Of a DNA stretch of 7,303 nt, positions 1-5,334 are shown piece after piece. The position numbers and the translations under genes were made by a program. The DNA comes from Acetatifactor sp. (GTDB lineage Bacteria; Bacillota; Clostridia; Lachnospirales; Lachnospiraceae), in assembly GCA_016293615.1 (NCBI GenBank), contig JAEDDX010000089.1, forward strand, positions 1 to 7,303. Reading direction: 5' to 3'. The notes beneath the pieces are model-generated. The model made no database searches, was not told the DNA's origin, and saw nothing but the letters and a program-made list of their open reading frames with translations. The first letter of the stretch is position 1; every line of letters begins with the position of its first letter.

Positions 1-143
1 CCGCAGAAGTGTCCATTGATGCAAGCAATGACATCCGGGATGCCTGCTGTCCCGTACATACCGCCATGTTCTTTCCAGCAGAAGCACTGCGGTACGCTCT
101 TCAGATATTTCATGATTGTTTTGACGATATCCGACTCTTTCAT
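1..143 (-). CDS. VRR-NUC family nuclease, N-terminal part (3' end beyond window)
   Basis: Reading leftward from an ATG at 143, 47 codons stay open to the window edge. The peptide starts MKESDIVKTIMKYLKSV and continues through CFCWKEHGGMYGTAGIPDVIACINGHF. This is the start of the small stand-alone VRR-NUC nucleases (PD-(D/E)XK superfamily) common in phage replication modules. An early Glu (E3) is followed by a G-x-G-T-A-G-I-P-D motif, whose Asp is the first metal ligand of the PD-(D/E)XK site. The E-x-K part that should follow a few residues later lies outside the window. Known full-length members are about 85-120 residues. Family members are structure-selective or nicking nucleases acting on branched DNA; the exact substrate here is unknown. 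An AGAGGAG ribosome-binding site sits 10 nt upstream (154-160). It is the last gene visible in the operon and has its own structured leader. Confidence 0.85.
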   Translation of the reverse strand, partial: MKESDIVKTIMKYLKSVPQCFCWKEHGGMYGTAGIPDVIACINGHFC

Positions 144-159
144 GTGTTCAAAACTCCTC

Positions 160-236
160 TCCGACAGTCCGGGAAATCCCTCGCTGCCTGGTATTCAGCC
201 TGTCGGACGGAAGCATCTGACTCTATCCGTCCGGCA
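160..236 (-). promoter_or_regulatory. Competing hairpins in the nuclease gene leader
   Basis: Two inverted repeats share an arm. CGGACGGA (204-211) pairs with TCCGTCCG (226-233), and CTGTCGGA (200-207) pairs with TCCGACAG (160-167); both are perfect 8-bp matches. Because 204-207 is used in both, only one stem can form at a time. Read as minus-strand RNA, the second stem ends directly at the AGAGGAG ribosome-binding site of the VRR-NUC gene (154-160) and encloses a small GGGA/TCCC palindrome at 171-180. The first stem would free that site. No T-run directly follows either stem on the minus strand, so a classical terminator is unlikely. A switch affecting translation is an inference. Confidence 0.45.
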
Positions 237-261
237 AAAACATCGGTATTTCAAGGGGTTT

Positions 262-279
262 GACGCTTTGGACACTAAA
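262..279 (+). repeat. Left arm of an 18-bp inverted repeat containing TTGGACAC
   Basis: GACGCTTTGGACACTAAA here matches the reverse complement of 369-386 at 16 of 18 positions. The two arms point toward each other across an 89-base, mostly AT-rich centre. The core octamer TTGGACAC lies at 268-275. The arrangement could be a pair of protein-binding sites, an origin element or the ends of a tiny miniature element; no target-site duplication is obvious in the flanks. Confidence 0.75.
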
Positions 280-328
280 AATCCCATTTCTTCACACAGT
301 CTGCCTGAGAAACGATAATTTTGTGGAA

Positions 329-350
329 ATTCATGTTTTTACGCATGAAT
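329..350 (-). repeat. 7-bp perfect inverted repeat in the AT-rich centre
   Basis: ATTCATG at 329-335 and CATGAAT at 344-350 are exact reverse complements separated by 8 nt. It sits between the two long repeat arms and would fall at the very start of the proposed nuclease leader RNA. A run of T does not follow on the minus strand, so it is not a terminator. It could be a dyad for a dimeric DNA-binding protein. Confidence 0.45.
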
Positions 351-351
351 A

Positions 352-380
352 TATAAAGGTATAGGAAATTTGGTGTCCAA
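352..380 (-). promoter_or_regulatory. Putative sigma-70-type promoter toward the VRR-NUC gene
   Basis: On the minus strand, TTGGAC (380-375, one extra G relative to TTGACA) is followed by a 17-nt spacer and TTTATA (357-352), in an AT-rich setting. Predicted transcription would begin near 345 and give a leader of about 200 nt before the nuclease start at 143. The boxes are imperfect, and the gene may equally be served by read-through from the primase-helicase gene, after which I see no clear terminator. Confidence 0.4.
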
Positions 381-386
381 TGCGTC
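369..386 (-). repeat. Right arm of the 18-bp inverted repeat containing TTGGACAC
   Basis: The reverse complement of this stretch reads GACGCATTGGACACCAAA, matching 262-279 except at two positions. Its TTGGAC portion (380-375 on the minus strand) doubles as a possible -35 box, so a protein bound here could block transcription of the nuclease gene. Confidence 0.75.
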
Positions 387-399
387 CATGATTATGGTT

Positions 400-2886
400 T
401 TATGCCAGAAGTTCCTGCAGACGGATGCCCTTGAGGGTGCGTCTCTTTCCGGTCTTATCCTTGCCCTTGGTAACATCGGTCACCACAGCGGTGAGATTGG
501 ACACAAAGGTACGCTGGGCAAACGGCTTTAAGCCGCATTCCTCGCAGTATGCTTTATAGGCATTGAACAGTTCCGTAGAACCGACCTCATAATCAGCACC
601 CACTTCACAGTTTTCCTTTACGAAGGACAGGACGGAGTCACTCTCCTCACGGTACTGCTGCAGTTCCAGTTCATTAACCTCGGTTTCAGAGAAGCGGTAA
701 TCATTGTTCATCAGCCGCTTCAAGCCTTCCAGTGCAAACATGAAGATACCGTCAGCCTCGCTGCGGAACTTCTCCAGAAGATTCGGATCACGCTGTGCCT
801 TCGGTACGGTGTGTGAAAAGCGGATGATGATAAGACGGCGGTAGAAACCTTCGGACCTGTCACCATAGTTCTTTGGGATACTGTTGCAGGAGAACAGAAG
901 TCTCGCCGTAGACTGGAAGCTGAACGGATTCTTGTTCTTTTTCTCCACGGTCAAAAAATCCTCGCCGACCAGCGCCTTAAAGATGCCGTTGTCATCGATG
1001 TTCTTGGTCGGAAGGTCAGCAAAGATATTTGCCAGCTTGCCGAACAGTTCTGCCGTCTTGAAACGCTCATTCAGAGACTGCCAGGAAACATTGCTCACAT
1101 TTTCCTTGCCCAGGAGCAGTTCGTTCAGCACACGGAGAAGGACGGATTTTCCCGCTCCCGCCGCACCGACAATGACAAAGCATTTCTGAGCAGAGTTCAC
1201 CGGGATAAGAAAATATCCAAGCATCTCCTGCAAAAGAGCCACCTGTGCCATATCGCCGTCCATACTGTCGGAAAGGAACTTCTTGAACAGCGGACAGTCT
1301 GCTTTCGGGTCATAATTTACGGAAAGCTGTACCGTAGAATAATAGTCCGGGGTATGCTCGGTCAGGGTATCTTCCAACACGTTATACAGACCGTTGCGAA
1401 GATTGATGATGAAGGGGTTGGCATTGAGATCCTTGATGTCTTTTCTGACACGCAGACGCCACTGCTTTTCTGCATCCACGATCTGATTCATCTTGGTCTC
1501 ACGGACGAGCATCTTCTGCTGACACAGGTGCTGTGCCTCCATTTCTGCCATCTCCATGTACACACCGCTGCAGTAGGAATAGTGCTGTTCAGCTGCGTAG
1601 AATACATTTTCATGTTCTTCCATGTCCGTTGCCAACACTCCCGGCAGGAAACGCAGACCTTTGTCGGTCGGTTCATACCACAGGGGGAGTTCCGTTTCCA
1701 CCTTATGCTTTCTCGCTTTCAGACCGTTCTGATATGCCTTTGCATCTTCCTTATACACAGAATCCAGCGTTTTCAGCACAGGACCTTTGAACTTGAAATG
1801 ATCCTTCAGTTCCACATTGACCATGGAATATGCCGATGCCACATCCTGATTGAAAAGATACTCCTTAACGAACGCCGATGCCGTCCGAAGGTCTTCGGTA
1901 ACGGAGTCCTTCACAGGCAGTTCTGCAATCAGAGAACGCAGACCTTCAATGCTCATCGGAAGATAACACAGTGCTGCCGGGGATTTGCACTTGCATTCGC
2001 CGGATTCCATACGAGGACACTTGAAGCCCTTCTCGGCGATGGTCTTGCAGGTAATCGGACGGGTGCCGGATTCCAAAAAATGATTGATCTTTCTTTGCGT
2101 ATTCCCGGCATCGTATCCGGGATAATCGGCAGACAGCTTATGGATCAGTTCCACGCCACCCTCAAAAACGGCAAGGTTAGAAATCATGGCATACCAGTCA
2201 TGCTCTGATAAGATAGCGGAGTTCTGCTGGCAGTGCTTCATAAATTTGCACTCATGGGTCACGATGTTCAGACCCTTTTCCGAGCCTTTCTTCGTCTCCA
2301 CCGGAGCATCCGCCTCCACCTGCGGAAGCACCTCTGCCAGCTGTGCCTGCGTATACTTGCGTTCCGGATGGAACAGGATGCACTCCACCTTCACATGGTC
2401 TTTCTTGCAATGGTCATAGCCCGGAAGACGCATGACACGGCTCTCGTTGACACAGGCAGGGTCACCACCGAAGTGCTTGACCAGTCCCTTCTGAATCGGA
2501 CGGAACTTCAGCACCTCGCCACCGGAAACAAACCAGTAGGTGTGCAGAGATTTCTGCGTTCTGATAATCATGGATGGTGCAAGCGGAAAAGCATCAATCT
2601 TTGCCTGTTGTTCGGCAAAGGTGCCGCTGTCCATCTCTACGAACTGGGCATTGATACGGGTAATGCTGTCATCATCGTGACCACCGTAATTGACCACATA
2701 GAAAATGCCACGATGCAGAGCATTGTGCTGTTTCAGCGTATCTTCCACAGAAGTAAACTTTCCGCATTCCACAGACAGTTTCTGCCCTTTATAAATATCG
2801 TCCTTGCGGTCTGCGAACACACGCAGGCATACGGTATCCTGTGCGTTGAACAGACTGAGAAGAACCTGCTGTGCTGAAACTTCCAT
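400..2886 (-). CDS. Primase-helicase: RepB-like AEP primase fused to D5_N/SF3 helicase
   Basis: An 828-residue replication initiator and helicase-primase. The N-terminal third fits a RepB-like archaeo-eukaryotic primase domain: FVEMDS (E84, D86) is the metal motif, KSLHTYW (H115) matches the sxH motif, and SRVMRLPG (150-156) is the conserved arginine/RLPG motif. Next comes a cysteine cluster (C280, C290, C298, C300, C307) that may bind zinc. About residues 400-560 resemble D5_N. The SF3 ATPase follows: Walker A GAAGAGKS (574-581), Walker B-like NIFADLP (D624), sensor Asn in LLFSCNSIP (N668), and Arg finger in FYRRL (R683/R684). The tail (about 745-828) looks like the winged-helix DNA-binding end of phage P4 alpha-type proteins. 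The chosen ATG has AAGGAGG 7 nt upstream and overlaps the preceding stop by one base (TGATG), favouring translational coupling; an in-frame ATG at 2982 lies inside the preceding gene. Family assignment is firm; the priming biochemistry is inferred. Confidence 0.93.
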   Translation of the reverse strand: MEVSAQQVLLSLFNAQDTVCLRVFADRKDDIYKGQKLSVECGKFTSVEDTLKQHNALHRGIFYVVNYGGHDDDSITRINAQFVEMDSGTFAEQQAKIDAFPLAPSMIIRTQKSLHTYWFVSGGEVLKFRPIQKGLVKHFGGDPACVNESRVMRLPGYDHCKKDHVKVECILFHPERKYTQAQLAEVLPQVEADAPVETKKGSEKGLNIVTHECKFMKHCQQNSAILSEHDWYAMISNLAVFEGGVELIHKLSADYPGYDAGNTQRKINHFLESGTRPITCKTIAEKGFKCPRMESGECKCKSPAALCYLPMSIEGLRSLIAELPVKDSVTEDLRTASAFVKEYLFNQDVASAYSMVNVELKDHFKFKGPVLKTLDSVYKEDAKAYQNGLKARKHKVETELPLWYEPTDKGLRFLPGVLATDMEEHENVFYAAEQHYSYCSGVYMEMAEMEAQHLCQQKMLVRETKMNQIVDAEKQWRLRVRKDIKDLNANPFIINLRNGLYNVLEDTLTEHTPDYYSTVQLSVNYDPKADCPLFKKFLSDSMDGDMAQVALLQEMLGYFLIPVNSAQKCFVIVGAAGAGKSVLLRVLNELLLGKENVSNVSWQSLNERFKTAELFGKLANIFADLPTKNIDDNGIFKALVGEDFLTVEKKNKNPFSFQSTARLLFSCNSIPKNYGDRSEGFYRRLIIIRFSHTVPKAQRDPNLLEKFRSEADGIFMFALEGLKRLMNNDYRFSETEVNELELQQYREESDSVLSFVKENCEVGADYEVGSTELFNAYKAYCEECGLKPFAQRTFVSNLTAVVTDVTKGKDKTGKRRTLKGIRLQELLA

Positions 2887-3320
2887 CAAACTCCCTCCTT
2901 CACATAGCGGACACGCTTGCCCAGTCTCTTTGCCTCCGTGATCTCCTGCTGCATCCCGGCGGAGATATCTCCGAATACCCATACCTCGTCACAGACCGCC
3001 AGAAGGGAAAGACCGAACATCAGACCCAGTTCGCGCTCTGCCTCGCTGTTATCGTTCAGCATACCGGAAGCGGCATAGAGGATATGGCTTGCCACAGGGA
3101 TACAGTTTCCCTTGATGACATACCTGCAGTAATCCAGAGCGGCGGCGGTATTTTCCTCCACATTGCCTGCGTAACGGGATGCCACATAGACCTTCTTACG
3201 GGTCTTCATTTCATTCTGTCTCTGCCAGACCTTTTTACGGGTCTGGCGGTATTCTTTCATCATGCTGCTCATAGCTGCTCCGGCAGTCGGATCGCTATAG
3301 CCTTCAGAATTCTTATACAT
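2886..3320 (-). CDS. DUF4406/DUF7768-like protein with a DPTAG-type N-terminal segment
   Basis: A 144-residue cytoplasmic protein with no signal peptide or membrane segment. From about residue 43 it follows the DUF4406/DUF7768 pattern: a beta strand VYVASRYAG (44-52), a helix with NTAAALDYC, PVASH (75-79), then a strand CDEVWVFGD (110-118) leading into SAGMQQEI (120-127; E126) and KRLGKRVRYV. This fold is related to nucleoside 2-deoxyribosyltransferases, in which a Glu in the equivalent loop is catalytic. Whether this protein has such activity is unknown; the family has no settled function in phages. Residues 1-42 (EGYSDPTAG, then a basic helix rich in Arg/Lys/Gln) look like a separate small module. 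GGAGGA lies 6 nt upstream (3327-3332) inside the polymerase gene, whose stop is only 2 nt away, and the stop shares a base with the primase-helicase start. A role in nucleotide metabolism during replication is an inference from context. Confidence 0.8.
   Translation of the reverse strand: MYKNSEGYSDPTAGAAMSSMMKEYRQTRKKVWQRQNEMKTRKKVYVASRYAGNVEENTAAALDYCRYVIKGNCIPVASHILYAASGMLNDNSEAERELGLMFGLSLLAVCDEVWVFGDISAGMQQEITEAKRLGKRVRYVKEGV
2894..2900 (-). promoter_or_regulatory. Ribosome-binding site of the primase-helicase gene
   Basis: AAGGAGG on the minus strand, 7 nt before the ATG at 2886. It lies inside the last codons of the upstream gene and settles the start, since the upstream in-frame ATG at 2982 would give a 32-residue extension that is out-of-frame translation of the neighbour. 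Confidence 0.85.
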
Positions 3321-3322
3321 AA

Positions 3323-5257
3323 TCAGTCCTCCAATTCTTCCATCTGTCCAAAGGTCGGACCGGCGGATGCTTCTGCAACGAGGGGCAGGTCAAACTCAGG
3401 GAACGGCTGCGGTTCCATACAGCCCTTGATAAATGTGATAGCTTCGGTCAGCTTGTCCTCCGGGATGATAAATGTCAGTTCATCATGGATCTGGAGGATA
3501 GGCTTCAGCCACGGACGCTCCGGCAATCCCAAAAGGATACGACCGAGAGCCAGTTTCAGGATGTCTGCTGCCGTACCCTGAATCGGTGTATTCATACTGC
3601 AGCGTTCGGCAAAACTCTTCTTGCCCCAATCCTCGGAGCGGATGCCGGGGAGATATCTGCGTCTGCCGAGTCTTGTTTCGGAATACATCTTGCGGTAGGC
3701 ATCTGCTTTCGTTTCTTCCTGCCATGTGACCAGTGCCGGATAACCCGCTTTGAGGTTGGCGATGATCTCCTGACATTCCTCTACGGACTTTTCGACCCCG
3801 GCTTTAAACTTCAGCGTTTTCTGAAGACCACGGGGAAACAGACCGTAGAATGTACCGAAGTTCACGTTCTTGGCGATGGTACGGCGTTCCTTATAATTTT
3901 CAGCGTGCTTGTCCTGTGCCTGGTCGTAAGGGATATTGAAGATAACGCTGGTGGTTGCCGCATGGATGTCACCGCCTGTGCGATAGGTCTCCAGCATGAT
4001 CTCGTCCTGACAGTAATGGGCACCGACACGCAGTTCAATCTGGCTGTAATCGCAGCTGACGATGAGACAGCCTTCCGGTGCTTTGATGAAGTTGCGGACA
4101 CCGATGGGGTCATTCGTCTTTCTCGGAGCGTTCTGGAGGTTGGGGCTGTTGCAGCTGAACCTTCCCGTATCCGTAGAAAGAGCATAAAAGTTCGGATGGA
4201 TGCGTCCGGTAGCTGGGTTGATGTATTTCATGTAGCCGTCAATATAGGTCGATGCGATCTTGTTCCACTTACGGTACTCCTGCACCAATTCAAACAGATG
4301 GGACAGTTCCGGGCGGTTGGCATCACACCACTCCTTCAGCATGATCATGGTGGCATCGTCCGCAGCCTCACGGTTGCTTTCGGTAGTTTTCAGCACGGGC
4401 AGCCCCAGATCATTAAAAAGATAGGACTTGAAGGCATTGGTGCTGCAATTGCTGCCGATATTCACATCACCGATCATGAACGCGATCTCACTGCGGATAC
4501 GCTCCATCTCGGTATCTGCTTCCGTTTTACGCTCCTGCATCAGAGGAATGTTCATCGGCACACCGTTGTATTTCATGATGCCGAGATATACGGCGGTGGG
4601 ACTTTCCACCTGTTCCACCAGAAATCTGTGTTTCGGCAGAAAGCGGTCAAACCAGTTATTGAAGATGTGATACAGACGAAGGGCAAAATCCGAGTCGGCA
4701 CAGCTATAGCGGATGGTCTCCGCCTCCATGGAATCCATCTCATCAAAGTGCTTGCCGTCTGTAACGGAAGAAAAGGAGGGAAGTGGTTCTCCGCAGAGTT
4801 CCCCGGCAAGTTTCTTCAGACCGGAGTCCGACAGCTTGCGGAAATCATAGGCGTTCTTCAGTGTCATCTGGGATGCGGCAATCGTGTCGTACACAGGCGG
4901 CATGATAACGATTCCTTTTGCATAGGAGAACATTGCCTCGAAGGAAAGGTTATGGGCAACCTTGATGATGCTGCGGTCGGTCAGCAGTTCCATAAGCAGT
5001 GCATCAAACTCCGCCTTGGGCATATTGGGACCGACCTTGTGGGCAGCGGGAATCATGATACCCGTGTGCTCTCTGACACTCAGGCTCAATGTGCAGATAT
5101 GGCTTTTTGCTGCATCAAGGGCAGCTTTATCTTCATCGCGGTAACCATCATCCGGCGCAGTCTCATAATCGAAGGACACGATCTTGGCATCGCCCAGATA
5201 TTCCTTCACCTCCGCCGGGTCGGTCACGCATCTATATTCGTTCTTAATCTCGTTCAT
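3323..5257 (-). CDS. Family A DNA polymerase with 3'-5' exonuclease (phage PolA type)
   Basis: A 644-residue replicative DNA polymerase lacking the 5'-3' nuclease domain of cellular Pol I. The proofreading domain covers about residues 20-205: Exo I is FDYET (D30, E32), Exo II is HNLSFE (N103, E107) and Exo III is YSCAD (Y184, D188). Exo II has Glu where Klenow has Asp. The polymerase domain has TDTGRFS...PNLQNAP (362-378), motif A DYSQIELR (D403), motif B R459/K463/F467/Y471 in RRTIAKNVNFGTFYG, the ETRLGRRRYLPGI segment (527-539), TPIQGTAADI (557-566) and motif C QIHDE (D592, E593). All catalytic residues are present, and Phe at 467 matches the usual deoxynucleotide-selecting position. The ATG at 5257 has only a modest GAGG site 8 nt upstream, with a strong hairpin further upstream, so expression may be held down. 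It presumably copies phage DNA with the primase-helicase encoded downstream. Confidence 0.96.
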   Translation of the reverse strand: MNEIKNEYRCVTDPAEVKEYLGDAKIVSFDYETAPDDGYRDEDKAALDAAKSHICTLSLSVREHTGIMIPAAHKVGPNMPKAEFDALLMELLTDRSIIKVAHNLSFEAMFSYAKGIVIMPPVYDTIAASQMTLKNAYDFRKLSDSGLKKLAGELCGEPLPSFSSVTDGKHFDEMDSMEAETIRYSCADSDFALRLYHIFNNWFDRFLPKHRFLVEQVESPTAVYLGIMKYNGVPMNIPLMQERKTEADTEMERIRSEIAFMIGDVNIGSNCSTNAFKSYLFNDLGLPVLKTTESNREAADDATMIMLKEWCDANRPELSHLFELVQEYRKWNKIASTYIDGYMKYINPATGRIHPNFYALSTDTGRFSCNSPNLQNAPRKTNDPIGVRNFIKAPEGCLIVSCDYSQIELRVGAHYCQDEIMLETYRTGGDIHAATTSVIFNIPYDQAQDKHAENYKERRTIAKNVNFGTFYGLFPRGLQKTLKFKAGVEKSVEECQEIIANLKAGYPALVTWQEETKADAYRKMYSETRLGRRRYLPGIRSEDWGKKSFAERCSMNTPIQGTAADILKLALGRILLGLPERPWLKPILQIHDELTFIIPEDKLTEAITFIKGCMEPQPFPEFDLPLVAEASAGPTFGQMEELED

Positions 5258-5274
5258 AGGGATAACCTCATTTC

Positions 5275-5313
5275 AAAAATGCCATCACCGCGGGAGGCGA
5301 ACCTCCCACGGCA
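5275..5313 (-). terminator. Strong UUCG hairpin in the gap before the polymerase gene (attenuator or processing site)
   Basis: In the 77-base gap, minus-strand RNA would fold CCGUGGGAGG against CCUCCCGCGG with a UUCG loop (loop 5298-5301). This gives a 10-bp stem (one G-U pair) over 5288-5311, extendable by two wobble pairs to 5286-5313. A T5 run (5279-5275) follows 6-8 nt after the stem. Alternatively, TGCC (5313-5310) can pair with GGCA (5283-5280), which brings the T-run directly against the base at the cost of an internal bulge. This would be a weak or conditional terminator. Other possibilities are an RNA-stabilising or cleavage hairpin that separates polymerase message from the genes upstream. 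The stem is seen; its function is inferred. Confidence 0.5.
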
Positions 5314-5334
5314 GGCACGGGGTCTACGGGTGCA

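Larger units (their letters stand above)
144..399. promoter_or_regulatory. Gene-free control region between primase-helicase and VRR-NUC genes
   Basis: No convincing coding frame occupies these 256 bases, whereas the other intergenic gaps in the window are 77 bases or less. The stretch from about 280 to 370 is clearly AT-rich compared with its surroundings. The region holds an 18-bp inverted repeat, a promoter-like sequence reading toward the nuclease gene, a 7-bp hairpin (329-350), a short GGGA/TCCC palindrome (171-180) and two competing hairpins (160-236), described separately. What is seen: symmetry and AT-richness. What is inferred: either a replication origin placed beside its own primase-helicase gene, or an operator-promoter region with a regulated leader for the nuclease gene. 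The sequence alone does not decide between these. Confidence 0.6.

Noticed and set aside
201..240. Hairpin next to a run of five A/T as an intrinsic terminator
   Set aside because: On the minus strand the T-run (240-236) comes before the stem, and on the plus strand the stem is followed by A rather than T, so the order is wrong for termination in either direction.
16..318. Plus-strand open frames across the left-edge region
   Set aside because: They overlap the VRR-NUC start and the structured control region, have no ribosome-binding site and give no recognisable protein.
322..330. A near DnaA box (ATTTCCACA on the minus strand)
   Set aside because: It is a single imperfect 9-mer with no companion boxes, so it is not evidence for a DnaA-dependent origin.
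339..389. A 16-codon minus-strand frame beginning MDALDTK just after the primase-helicase stop
   Set aside because: No ribosome-binding site precedes its ATG. The DALDT sequence is simply the translation of the TTGGACAC repeat arm, and appears again in a plus-strand frame through the other arm.
1354..2208. A 284-codon plus-strand open frame antisense to the primase-helicase
   Set aside because: Low-complexity composition rich in His, Phe and Cys, no recognisable motif, and fully inside a well-supported gene on the other strand.
2887..2982. A 32-residue upstream extension of the primase-helicase from an ATG at 2982
   Set aside because: It lies inside the DUF4406-like gene in another frame, has no good ribosome-binding site and encodes unrelated sequence, whereas the ATG at 2886 has AAGGAGG 7 nt upstream.
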